Part shown: piece after piece, positions 1 through 7,187 of the stretch
Layout of the letters: each line of letters begins with the position of its first letter
How positions within the stretch are numbered: the stretch's first letter is position 1
NCBI GenBank assembly: GCA_946479015.1
Contig: CAMLEQ010000150.1
Span: 1 to 8,431, forward strand
DNA from: an uncultured Gemmatimonadota bacterium
GTDB taxonomy: Bacteria > Gemmatimonadota > Gemmatimonadetes > Gemmatimonadales > Gemmatimonadaceae
Length of the DNA: 8,431 bases
Reading direction: 5' to 3'
Program-made: the position numbers and the translations under genes
The notes under the pieces: model-generated
What the model was told of the DNA's origin: nothing
Seen by the model: the letters and a program-made list of their open reading frames with translations, nothing else
Databases searched by the model: none

Positions 1-1
1 C

Positions 2-1351
2 AGCGCCGACGGCCTCCCCACCTACCGCAAGCGCCCGCCGCTCGCGGTCTTCCCCTCCACGCGCGACGAGCTGGTGCGCGTGGTCCGCCTGCTCGCCGAG
101 GAGCGCCGCCCTTTCGTGCCGCGCGGCGCGGGGACGGGGCTCTCCGCCGGCGCGCTCGCGGAGGGCGATGCGGTGGTGGTGGGGCTGAACCGGCTCACGC
201 GCATCCTGTCCATCGATCCCGTGAACCGCGTCGCGGTGGTGGAGCCGGGCGCGGTGAACGTGTCCATCTCGCGCGCCGCGCTCGCGCACGGGCTGCACTA
301 CGCCCCCGATCCCTCCAGCCAGAGCGCCTGCACCATCGGCGGCAACGTGGCGGAGAACTCCGGCGGCCCGCACTGCCTCAAGTACGGCGTCACCCTCAAC
401 CACATCGCCGCCGTCACCGTCATCCTCCCCGACGGCGAGATCGTGTCGCTCGGCAGCGCGGAGGGAGAGACGGAGGGCTACGACCTGCTCGGTGCGTTCA
501 TCGGCTCGGAGGGGTGCTTCGGGATCGCGCTCGACGTGACCGTGCGCCTGACGAGGAATCCCGAGGCGGTGCGCACCATGCTCGCGGACTTCTCCTCCAT
601 CGAGGCCGGCGCGCGCGCCACCTCGGCGATCATCGCCAGCGGGATCGTTCCCGCCGCGCTCGAGATGATGGACGGCCCCACCATCCGCGCCGTCGAGGCG
701 TCCATCTACGCCGCCGGCTACCCCGCGGACGCCGAGGCGGTGCTGCTCATCGAGCTCGATGGCCTCGCCGCCGGCCTCGATGCCGACGTCCGCCGCGTGG
801 AGGCGCTCTGCCTCGAGGCGGGGGCGCGCGCGGTGCGCGTGGCGCGCGACGAGGCCGAGCGCGCGCGCCTCTGGCAGGGGCGCAAGAAGGCGTTCGGCGC
901 CATGGGGCGCATCGCCCCCGACCTCGTGGTGCAGGACGCGGTCATCCCTCGCACCCGGCTCCCCGACGTGCTGAGCGCCATCCACCAGATCTCCGCGCGC
1001 TGGGGGATCCAGGTGTGCAACGTGTTCCACGCCGGCGACGGCAACCTGCACCCGAACATCGGTTTCGACGGCCGCGACCCCGATCAGACCGACCGCGTGC
1101 ACCACGCCATGCGCGAGATCATGCGCGCGTGCGTGGACGCGGGCGGCACGATCACCGGGGAGCACGGCATCGGGCTCGACAAGCTCGAGTACATGCCGCT
1201 CATCTTCTCGGACGAGTCGCTCGAGGCGCAGTGCCGGCTGCGCGACGTCTTCGATCCCGAGCGGCGCGCGAACCCGGGGAAGGTGGTCCCCGTGCACGCC
1301 TGCCGGGAATGGACGCAGGCGCCATCCGCGCGAGCGGGGGGTGGGCGATGA
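2..1351 (+). CDS. glcD: Glycolate oxidase, FAD-linked subunit GlcD (5' end cut by window)
   Basis: This is the catalytic FAD subunit of glycolate oxidase, which oxidises glycolate (and often D-lactate) to glyoxylate and feeds electrons to the respiratory chain together with GlcE and GlcF. The frame is open from base 2, so the gene begins before the window. From memory of the E. coli protein (about 499 residues), roughly 45 N-terminal residues are missing; the GTG at 74 is internal. Seen in order: the FAD-pyrophosphate loop PRGAGTGLSAGA (about nt 119-154), the APDPSSQ...CTIGGNVAENSGG stretch typical of GlcD (about nt 302-367), the substrate/metal histidine motif FHAGDGNLHP (His codons 1028-1030 and 1043-1052 region), and GEHGIG near the C-terminus (His at 1163-1165). 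These define the FAD_binding_4 plus FAD-oxidase_C architecture. The stop overlaps the glcE start as ATGA. A D-lactate dehydrogenase is the alternative, but the glcE and glcF neighbours favour glycolate oxidase. Confidence 0.95.
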   Translation, partial: SADGLPTYRKRPPLAVFPSTRDELVRVVRLLAEERRPFVPRGAGTGLSAGALAEGDAVVVGLNRLTRILSIDPVNRVAVVEPGAVNVSISRAALAHGLHYAPDPSSQSACTIGGNVAENSGGPHCLKYGVTLNHIAAVTVILPDGEIVSLGSAEGETEGYDLLGAFIGSEGCFGIALDVTVRLTRNPEAVRTMLADFSSIEAGARATSAIIASGIVPAALEMMDGPTIRAVEASIYAAGYPADAEAVLLIELDGLAAGLDADVRRVEALCLEAGARAVRVARDEAERARLWQGRKKAFGAMGRIAPDLVVQDAVIPRTRLPDVLSAIHQISARWGIQVCNVFHAGDGNLHPNIGFDGRDPDQTDRVHHAMREIMRACVDAGGTITGEHGIGLDKLEYMPLIFSDESLEAQCRLRDVFDPERRANPGKVVPVHACREWTQAPSARAGGGR

Positions 1352-2511
1352 CCGCCGCGCTGCCGCGAGAGACGGTGGCCGTTCGCGGCACCGACGAGCT
1401 GGTGCGTCTCGTGCGCGAGGCCGCCGCGGAGCGCGAGCCGGTGCGCGTCGCCGGCCGCGGCGGGTGGCTCGACGCGGGGCGCCCGGTGGCCACCCCCCGC
1501 ACGCTCTCCCTCGCGCCGCTCTCCGGGATCGTGGACTACGTCCCCGGCGACCTCACGCTGACGGCGCGAGCCGGCACGCCGCTCGGGGAGATCGCGCGCG
1601 TGACGGCGGCGGAGCGGCAGTGGCTCGCGCTCGATCCGTTCGGCGCGGCGGACGGCACGCTCGGCGCCACCATCGCCACCGCGTCCGCGGGCCCGCTCGC
1701 CCACGCCTTCGGCGCCCCGCGTGACAACGTGCTCGGGCTCGAGGCGGTCACCGGCGACGGCCGCGTCGTCCGCGCCGGCGGCCGCGTGGTGAAGAACGTG
1801 GCCGGCTTCGACCTCGTGCGCCTGTTCACCGGCGCGTGGGGCACGCTCGGCGTGATCACCGAAGCCACCGTGCGCCTGCGCGCCCTCCCCGACGTGGATG
1901 AGAGCTGGGCCATCCCCATCCCCGCCGACGCGGCGGCGCTCGACGCGCTGCTCGCGCGCGTGCGCGCCGCCGCCATCGCGCCGCTCGCCCTCGAGCTGGT
2001 GAGCGGCGCGCTCGCGCGGCGGCTCGCCGCCGGCGATGCGGCCGCGCTGCTCGTCAGGCTGGGCGGCAACGGCGAGGCCGTCGCCGCTCAGCGCGCCGCG
2101 CTCTCGGCGCTCGGCGCCGCTGTCCCCGCGCCGGCGGAAGTGTGGGGCGCGCTGCGCGCCTGCGAGCCCGCGCGCGCCGCCGTCACCCGGCTCTCGTGCG
2201 CGCCGTCGCGCGTCGTCGGCGCGTGGACGCTCGCCGCTCACGCCGCCGGCGACGCGGACGGGGCGCTGCTGCACGCCTCGCCGGGACGCGGCATCGTGCG
2301 CTGCATCGTGCCGGAAGAGGCGCCCGCCCTGCTCGACCGCGTGCTCGCCGCCGCCGCGCGCTTCGAGGGGACGGTCATCCACGAGCGGCTCCCCGCCGCG
2401 CGCTGGAGCGGCGTCCCCGGCGCGCTGCGCCACCGGCTGGAGCGCGGCGTGCGTGCCGCGTTCGACCCCGAGCGCATCCTGAACCCCGGCATCCTCGGAG
2501 ACGACGCGTGA
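1348..2511 (+). CDS. glcE: Glycolate oxidase, FAD-binding subunit GlcE
   Basis: This 387-residue protein is the second flavin-type subunit of glycolate oxidase and is required for the complex to work (known for E. coli GlcDEF). It resembles the N-terminal half of GlcD: a FAD_binding_4-like domain spans about residues 10-180, with the GlcE hallmark GGRVVKNVAGFD at 144-155 followed by GAWGTLGVITEATVRLR. The C-terminal part is Ala-rich and ends in the family-typical DPERILNPG. It lacks the PRGxGTGLSGG loop that GlcD has; the equivalent position reads VAGRGGWLDAG (34-44). The ATG start shares ATGA with the glcD stop, giving likely translational coupling, behind a G-rich stretch that makes a weak Shine-Dalgarno. 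The same frame stays open far upstream (to about 514), but that part antisense-mirrors nothing and only overlaps glcD. It is slightly longer than the ~350 residues of E. coli GlcE. Confidence 0.92.
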   Translation: MTAALPRETVAVRGTDELVRLVREAAAEREPVRVAGRGGWLDAGRPVATPRTLSLAPLSGIVDYVPGDLTLTARAGTPLGEIARVTAAERQWLALDPFGAADGTLGATIATASAGPLAHAFGAPRDNVLGLEAVTGDGRVVRAGGRVVKNVAGFDLVRLFTGAWGTLGVITEATVRLRALPDVDESWAIPIPADAAALDALLARVRAAAIAPLALELVSGALARRLAAGDAAALLVRLGGNGEAVAAQRAALSALGAAVPAPAEVWGALRACEPARAAVTRLSCAPSRVVGAWTLAAHAAGDADGALLHASPGRGIVRCIVPEEAPALLDRVLAAAARFEGTVIHERLPAARWSGVPGALRHRLERGVRAAFDPERILNPGILGDDA

Positions 2512-3788
2512 GCGAGACCGCCGAACGCCCCGCCTGCGCCCTGCCCGGCACGCCGCTCGCCGACGCGCTGCCGGGGATCATGACGTGCGTGCACTGCGGC
2601 TTCTGCCTGCAGGCCTGCCCCACCTATCTCGCGCTCGGCGACGAGAACGACTCCCCGCGCGGCCGCATCCTGCTCATGCGCGCGCTCGCGGAGGGGGAGC
2701 TCTCCCCCGATGACCCCGACGTCGCGACGCACATCGACCGCTGTCTCGGCTGCCGCGGGTGCGAGAGCGCCTGCCCCTCCGGCGTCCCGTACGGGGAGCT
2801 GCTCGAAGCCACGCGCGCCACGCTCGGCGAGCGGCGCCCCGCGCCGGCGGTGGCGCGCCTCGTTCTCTGGGTGTTCGCGCGCCCGGCGGTGCTGCGCCCG
2901 CTCCTCGCCGCCGCGCGCCTCGTCCGCGCCACCGGACTCGCGCGCCTCTTCGCCCGCCTCCCGGGACGCGCCGGCTTCGGCGCCGCGATGCTCGCCGCCT
3001 CCGCCTCGCCGCTCGCGCGCCGCGACTACGCGCCGCGCGGCAGCGGGGCACGCGGGCGCGTGGCCGTGCTGCTCGGCTGCGTGATGGAAGGGCTGTTCGC
3101 GACCACCAACCGCGCCACCGAGCGCACGCTCGCGACGAACGACTACGAGCTGGTGAACGCGCCCGGCCAGGGGTGCTGCGGCGCGCTCCACGCGCACGCC
3201 GGAGACCTCGACGGGGCGCGGGCGCTCGCCAGAGCGAACATCGAAGCGTTCGAGCGTTCCGGGGCGGAGTTCATCGCCGTGAACGCGTCCGGATGCGGCG
3301 CCATGATGAAGGAGTACGGTCACCTCCTCGCGCACGACCCCGAATGGGCGGCGCGGGGCGCGGCGATGGCCGCCCGCGTGCGCGATGTGAGCGAGCTGCT
3401 CGCGGCCGCCGGCCCGAAGCCCGGCGCCCCCCTGCCCATGCGTGCCACGTATGACGCGCCGTGCCACCTCGTGCACGCCCAGCGCGTCTCGCGGCCGCCG
3501 CTCGCGGTGCTCGCGGCGATCCCCGGTCTCGACCTCGTGCCGCTCGGCGACGCGGAACAATGCTGCGGCAGCGCCGGCATCTACAACCTCGTGCAGCCGG
3601 AGATCGCAGCGGCCGTGCTCGCCCCCAAGCTCCGCCACATCGAGCACACCGGCGCGGCCATCGTCGCCACCGGGAATCCGGGCTGCCTCATGCACATCGG
3701 GGCGGGGATGCTGCGGGCCGGGATCGCCGCGCGCGGCGTGCACCCCGTGGAGCTGCTCGATGCGTCCTACGCGGCGGACGCCCCGTAG
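2508..3788 (+). CDS. glcF: Glycolate oxidase, iron-sulfur subunit GlcF
   Basis: This 426-residue protein is the electron-transfer subunit that passes electrons from the GlcD/GlcE flavins towards the quinone pool at the inner face of the membrane. Two ferredoxin-type [4Fe-4S] motifs are complete: C27-x2-C30-x2-C33-x3-C37-P and C79-x2-C82-x2-C85-x3-C89-P. Two CCG (DUF224-type) domains follow. The first has C191, the C223-C224-G pair and C263; the second has C319, the C352-C353-G pair and C393, as in heterodisulfide reductase-like subunits. A hydrophobic, Ala/Leu/Arg-rich stretch (about 115-165) lies between the ferredoxin and CCG parts. The start is GTG, overlapping the glcE stop as GTGA, with a GGAG Shine-Dalgarno at 2497-2500 seven bases upstream. 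E. coli GlcF is about 407 residues, so the length fits. The TAG stop is followed by a 33-base gap. Confidence 0.94.
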   Translation: MSETAERPACALPGTPLADALPGIMTCVHCGFCLQACPTYLALGDENDSPRGRILLMRALAEGELSPDDPDVATHIDRCLGCRGCESACPSGVPYGELLEATRATLGERRPAPAVARLVLWVFARPAVLRPLLAAARLVRATGLARLFARLPGRAGFGAAMLAASASPLARRDYAPRGSGARGRVAVLLGCVMEGLFATTNRATERTLATNDYELVNAPGQGCCGALHAHAGDLDGARALARANIEAFERSGAEFIAVNASGCGAMMKEYGHLLAHDPEWAARGAAMAARVRDVSELLAAAGPKPGAPLPMRATYDAPCHLVHAQRVSRPPLAVLAAIPGLDLVPLGDAEQCCGSAGIYNLVQPEIAAAVLAPKLRHIEHTGAAIVATGNPGCLMHIGAGMLRAGIAARGVHPVELLDASYAADAP

Positions 3789-3809
3789 CGCGTCCGATCG
3801 CGCAGCCGT

Positions 3810-3815
3810 TAGCTT
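3810..3815 (+). promoter_or_regulatory. Possible -10 element (TAGCTT) of a leaderless promoter
   Basis: TAGCTT fits the TAnnnT form of a -10 box and ends six bases before the ATG at 3822, so transcription could begin at or next to the start codon. No Shine-Dalgarno is visible before that ATG, which agrees with leaderless expression. No good -35 box is seen about 17 bases upstream. The call rests on one hexamer in an otherwise G+C-rich 33-base gap and may be chance. Confidence 0.27.
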
Positions 3816-3821
3816 CCACTC

Positions 3822-4511
3822 ATGATCGACGCCCTGCTCTGCGAGTTCGAGGGGGTGCTCGCCGACACCGACGCGCTACGCCGGCGCGCCCTCCAGCGGG
3901 CGCTCGCCGACGAGGGGCTCTCCCTCCCCGACGATGTCGCGCGCGAGCACTGCTCGGGGCTCGCCCTCGAGCCGTCGGTGCGCGCCGCCCTGCACGCCGT
4001 GGGCGCGGCACGCGACGAGACCGGCGTGTCGCTGCTCGCGCTCCGCGCCAGTCGCCATTTCACGGCGCTCACCGCCAAGGGAATCTCCCTCGCGCCGGGG
4101 GCGCGCGAGCTCGTCGAGCGCGCCCGGAGCAGCACGCGCGTGGCGCTCGTCACGCGCGCCGGCCGCCGCGAGGTGGAGTACGTGCTCGCCCTGGCGGAGC
4201 TCGAGGGGGCCTTCGAGTGCGTGGTCACCGGCGATGACGTGTCCGCGCCTCCTCCTGCCCCCGACGTCGTGCGCGCCGCCCTCGAGCGCCTCGCGCGCCG
4301 GCGTCCCGTGCGGCGCGAGCGGTGCGTGGCACTCGTCGATGCGCTCCCCGCGCTGCGCGCCGCGCACGCCGCGGGGATCCGCGCCGCCGCCATCGCGCCG
4401 GTCTCCCCCGCCGTCGCGGCCGAGGCCGACGCCGTGATCCCCGCGCTGCGCGAGGCGTCCCTCGTCGCGCTCGACTCGCTGCTCGAAGGATCGCCGGAGT
4501 CCATCGCATGA
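3822..4511 (+). CDS. HAD-superfamily protein with degenerate catalytic motifs (phosphatase-like, probably altered or inactive)
   Basis: The 229-residue protein has the layout of a HAD hydrolase with an alpha-helical cap (subfamily IA, as in phosphoglycolate phosphatase and beta-phosphoglucomutase). The key residues are changed. Motif I reads CEFEGVLADTD, so the nucleophile Asp is Glu8 and the acid/base Asp is Glu10. Motif II keeps its Thr (T111 in ALVTRAG). The motif III region reads GDDVSAPPPAPD (137-148), with Pro144 where the Lys of GKPAPD normally sits. Motif IV reads LVDALPALRAAHAAG, keeping Asp173 but with Val172 replacing the usual first acid and Ala174 replacing the usual Ser. Fold membership is clear; normal phosphatase activity is doubtful. 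Position after glcDEF suggests descent from a phosphoglycolate phosphatase-like gene (inference). There is no clear Shine-Dalgarno. The stop overlaps the next start as ATGA. Confidence 0.8.
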   Translation: MIDALLCEFEGVLADTDALRRRALQRALADEGLSLPDDVAREHCSGLALEPSVRAALHAVGAARDETGVSLLALRASRHFTALTAKGISLAPGARELVERARSSTRVALVTRAGRREVEYVLALAELEGAFECVVTGDDVSAPPPAPDVVRAALERLARRRPVRRERCVALVDALPALRAAHAAGIRAAAIAPVSPAVAAEADAVIPALREASLVALDSLLEGSPESIA

Positions 4512-5578
4512 CCGCAAGCTCGATCGTGTCGGGAGAGTTCCCCGTCGTCGGCGACATCGCCGGCCAGGCGGTGGTGATGCATTACGGAGACATCGCCGCC
4601 GAGTACGCGGCGCTGCGGAACGGCGCCATGCTCGTGGACCGCAGCGCGCGCGGACGCATGCGGATCGCCGGCGCACGCGCCGCCGAGCTGGTGACCGGCC
4701 TCGTGACCAACGACGTGGGCGCGCTCGCGCCCGGGCACGGCGCGTACGCCGCCGCCCTCAGCCCCAAGGGGCGCATCGTGGCCGATGTCCGCATCCTCGC
4801 CCGGCCGGACCACCTGCTCATCGACGTCCCCCCGCGTGCTTGGGCCGGGTGGCAGGCGATGGTGCGGAAGTACATCAACCCGCGCATCGCCCCGTACCGC
4901 GACGAGTCGGCCGCGCTGCGCGACATCGGCGTCTTCGGCCAGAGCGCGCGCCGCATCGTCGCGGGGCTCACCGGGATCGGAGCGGAGGCGCTGGCGGCGC
5001 TCCAGCCGTACGCGCAGCTCGCCGCCCGGGAGGGCGAGCACGAGGTGCTCATCGTGCGCAGCCCCGACCTCGAGCTCGAGGGGTACGAGCTCTTCGCCCC
5101 AGCCGACGCCGCGACCGTGCTCCGGGCGCGCGCCGTCGCCGCGGGCGCGATCCCCGCCGGCCTCCTCGCCTGGGAGATCGCGCGCATCGAGGCCGGCCGT
5201 CCGGAGTGGGGGATCGACATCGACGACACCACCATCCCCCAGGAAGCGAACTTCGACGAGCTGCACGCCATCTCGTACACGAAGGGGTGCTACGTGGGGC
5301 AGGAGGTGGTCGCCCGCGTGCACTTCCGCGGCCACGTGAACCGCCACCTGCGCGGCCTCCTCTGCGGGCGCAGCGAGCCGCCGCCGGAGAAGGCGGCGCT
5401 CCTCGACGATCAGGGGAAGCAGGTGGGAGAGGTGCGCTCCGCGGCGCTCTCCCCGCGCCTCGGCGCCATCGCGCTGGCGATGGTGCGGCGCGAGGTTCCC
5501 CTCGGCACCACCCTCGCCGTGCAGTGGGACGGCGGCGAGGGACGCGCCGACGTGCGGGAGCTTCCCTTCCCGCTGTAG
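4508..5578 (+). CDS. ygfZ: YgfZ/IBA57-type folate-binding Fe-S cluster assembly or repair protein
   Basis: This 356-residue protein belongs to the GcvT-like family but carries the YgfZ signature K-G-C-Y-x-G-Q-E at 259-266, with the conserved Cys at 261; true glycine-cleavage T proteins lack it. Family members bind tetrahydrofolate and help build or repair certain [4Fe-4S] proteins (E. coli YgfZ, mitochondrial IBA57). Upstream, an N-terminal GCV_T-type folate-binding region spans about residues 20-240 and includes LVTNDVGAL and a SPKGRIVADVRI segment typical of the family. A C-terminal barrel region follows (about 275-350). The ATG overlaps the HAD stop as ATGA, with GGAG at 4496-4499 eight bases upstream. 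Being in line with glcF, which needs several Fe-S clusters, suggests it may mature or protect that complex, but YgfZ proteins usually act broadly. Confidence 0.88.
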   Translation: MTASSIVSGEFPVVGDIAGQAVVMHYGDIAAEYAALRNGAMLVDRSARGRMRIAGARAAELVTGLVTNDVGALAPGHGAYAAALSPKGRIVADVRILARPDHLLIDVPPRAWAGWQAMVRKYINPRIAPYRDESAALRDIGVFGQSARRIVAGLTGIGAEALAALQPYAQLAAREGEHEVLIVRSPDLELEGYELFAPADAATVLRARAVAAGAIPAGLLAWEIARIEAGRPEWGIDIDDTTIPQEANFDELHAISYTKGCYVGQEVVARVHFRGHVNRHLRGLLCGRSEPPPEKAALLDDQGKQVGEVRSAALSPRLGAIALAMVRREVPLGTTLAVQWDGGEGRADVRELPFPL

Positions 5579-6582
5579 TGTCCCCGCGCGCGCTCATCAC
5601 CGGCGCCACCGGCCAGGTGGGGTCGTACATCGTCGAGCGGCTTCTCGCCGATCGCTGGAGCGTGCGCGCCCTCGTGCGCGATCCATCCGCCGCGCGCTGG
5701 CTCGAGGCGCTGGGGGCGGAGCTCGTGCCGGGCGACGTGCTCGACCCGGGCCGCTTCACCGTCGGCGCCACCGGCTGCGACGCCATCTTCCACTGCGCGG
5801 CACTCGTCACCGCCTCCGGCGGGTGGGAGCGCTACCGGCGCGCCAACGTGGACGGGACGCGCCACGCCATCGCCGCCGCGGCGGCGACCGGAGCGCGTCT
5901 GCTGCACCTCAGCAGCGTGGCCGTGTACGGCTCCGCCACCCGCTATCACGACCGTCCCACCGACGAGGACACCCCGCTCCCCTCCCTCGGCGAGCCCGGC
6001 GTGTATGCGCGCTCGAAGCGGGAATCCGAAGCGCTGGTGCTCGCCGCGCACGAGGAGGGGCGCATCTGGGGCACCGCCGTGCGCCCCGACGTGATCTACG
6101 GCCGGCGCGATCGCCAGTTCGTGCCGCGCATGGCGGCGCTCATGGACCGCGGGGTCTTCCCGCTGCTCGCCGGCGGACGCGCCCGGCTCGCCGTGGTGCA
6201 CGCGGCCAGCGTGGCCGATGGCGCGGTACGCGCCGTCACCAACGACTGTGCCGGAGGCCGGGCGTACAACCTCGCCAACGACTTCGACGTCACGCTGCGC
6301 GAGTTCGTCTCCCTCGGCGCGCGGGGGCTCGGCCGGCGCGTGCGATTCGTCCCCGTGCCGCTGCCGCTCGCGCGCGCCTCCATCGCCTCCATGCGCGCCT
6401 GGCTGCGCCTCACGAGAGGAAAGGCCATGGCCTCGTCGGCGGTGGGAACCATCGACTTCCTCACGCGCGACAACCCGTTCACGTCCGAGCGCGCGCGCCG
6501 CGAGCTCGGGTGGACTCCCCCGGTGCCGCCGGCCGAGGGGATTCCGGAGGCGTTCCGCTGGTGGGCGACACATCGGAGATGA
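5578..6582 (+). CDS. NAD(P)-dependent extended SDR, epimerase/dehydratase family
   Basis: The 334-residue protein opens with a Rossmann nucleotide-binding loop TGATGQVG (G9, G12, G15) right at the N-terminus. The catalytic SDR residues follow: Ser113 in HLSSVAVYG, then Tyr143 and Lys147 in the YARSK (YxxxK) motif. RPDVIYGRRD and the C-terminal ELGWTPP...GIPEAFRWW match extended SDRs of the nucleotide-sugar epimerase / 3-beta-hydroxysteroid dehydrogenase-like group. The substrate cannot be told from sequence. The start is GTG, its G being the last base of the ygfZ TAG stop (TAGTG). No Shine-Dalgarno sits at good spacing (GGGAG at 5556-5560 is 17 bases away), so translation probably depends on coupling. 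Placing the start here leaves the Rossmann loop at the expected distance from the N-terminus. Its link to glycolate metabolism is unclear; it may simply share the transcript. Confidence 0.87.
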   Translation: MSPRALITGATGQVGSYIVERLLADRWSVRALVRDPSAARWLEALGAELVPGDVLDPGRFTVGATGCDAIFHCAALVTASGGWERYRRANVDGTRHAIAAAAATGARLLHLSSVAVYGSATRYHDRPTDEDTPLPSLGEPGVYARSKRESEALVLAAHEEGRIWGTAVRPDVIYGRRDRQFVPRMAALMDRGVFPLLAGGRARLAVVHAASVADGAVRAVTNDCAGGRAYNLANDFDVTLREFVSLGARGLGRRVRFVPVPLPLARASIASMRAWLRLTRGKAMASSAVGTIDFLTRDNPFTSERARRELGWTPPVPPAEGIPEAFRWWATHRR

Positions 6583-7187
6583 CGAGCCTGGAGCGCACCG
6601 CGCTCAAGGAGTGGGCGGTGCTGGTGGACGCCATGGCGCGCGGCGACATCGTCGCCATGGTGCGCAAGGGCGGGATCCGCGAGCAGCGGAAGGGATTCGC
6701 CGTGCGCCACGAGCGGTTCCTGCTGTACCCCACCTGGTTCCACGAGAAGGCGGGAGAGCTGGCGCCGCGCTTCCGCGATGCGCTCGCGGCCTCGCACGCC
6801 CGCCGGCCGCCGGAGGGCGTCGTCAGGCTCGAGTACGTGGCCGAGGCGGTGGCCGTGTGGGCGGTGTCGGCACTCGATCCGCTGCGCGCGATCGCCGACG
6901 CGCACGGACTCGACTGGAGCGCGGTCGAATCGCGCTTCGTCTACCGCGACCGCCCGGGCGTGCAGGTCGTCGCGCTCCAGGTGCGGCGGCTCCCGCGCGT
7001 GGTGGAGCTCCCGGAAGCGCGGCGCTACGGCGGGTGCGTGTCGTGGGTCGAGCTCGACCAGGCGGTGGACGTCGCCGGCGCGACGCCGGTGCTCGAGGAT
7101 TCCCGCTTGGCGAGGCGCGTCGACGCGCTGCGCTCGGTGCTCGGCGAGCCATCGCCGCCGCGCGAGCGGAGCGCCGAGGGGGGATGA
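6579..7187 (+). CDS. DUF1802 family protein, function unknown
   Basis: The 202-residue protein matches my memory of the DUF1802 family: an N-terminal ALKEWAVLVDAMARGD (12-27), then RKGGI, and the block FAVRHERFLLYP followed by TWFHEKAGEL. There is no signal peptide or membrane segment, so it is probably cytoplasmic. The C-terminal half (about 80-190) is less distinctive, with LEYVAEAVAVWAV and a VYRDRPGVQVVALQV strand-like segment. No function is known to me for this family. The ATG overlaps the SDR stop as ATGA, but the GGAG next to it (6575-6578) is too close to serve. An in-frame GTG at 6561 has GGAGG at 6546-6550 ten bases upstream and would add six residues; either start is possible. The TGA stop abuts the terminator of the converging lipoprotein gene. 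Confidence 0.78.
   Translation: MTSLERTALKEWAVLVDAMARGDIVAMVRKGGIREQRKGFAVRHERFLLYPTWFHEKAGELAPRFRDALAASHARRPPEGVVRLEYVAEAVAVWAVSALDPLRAIADAHGLDWSAVESRFVYRDRPGVQVVALQVRRLPRVVELPEARRYGGCVSWVELDQAVDVAGATPVLEDSRLARRVDALRSVLGEPSPPRERSAEGG

Noticed and set aside
74..76. GTG at 74 as the start of glcD
   Set aside because: The frame is open back to base 2 with residues (SADGLPTYRKRPP) that align with the internal part of known GlcD, so the true start is before the window.
1084..2433. Long minus-strand open frame (449 codons) opposite glcD/glcE
   Set aside because: It mirrors genes with clear family motifs; Arg/Ala/Gly/His-rich composition with no recognisable domain is typical of antisense frames in very G+C-rich DNA.
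2238..3743. Long minus-strand open frame (501 codons) opposite glcF
   Set aside because: It lies fully opposite GlcF, which has complete Fe-S motifs; the antisense product is low-complexity and has no start signals.
3822..4511. Functional phosphoglycolate phosphatase (gph)
   Set aside because: Gene context invites this name, but both motif I aspartates and the motif III lysine are missing, so the enzymatic name is not supported.
3809..5347. Long minus-strand open frame (512 codons) opposite the HAD gene and ygfZ
   Set aside because: It spans two coupled plus-strand genes with family signatures; no domain or ribosome-binding site supports it.
4508..5578. Glycine cleavage system T protein (GcvT)
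   Set aside because: The KGCYVGQE signature identifies the YgfZ/IBA57 branch; no gcvH or gcvP gene is adjacent.
5410..6573. Minus-strand open frame (387 codons) opposite the SDR gene
   Set aside because: The plus strand has the Rossmann loop and the Ser/YxxxK catalytic residues; the minus product is compositionally biased and motif-free.
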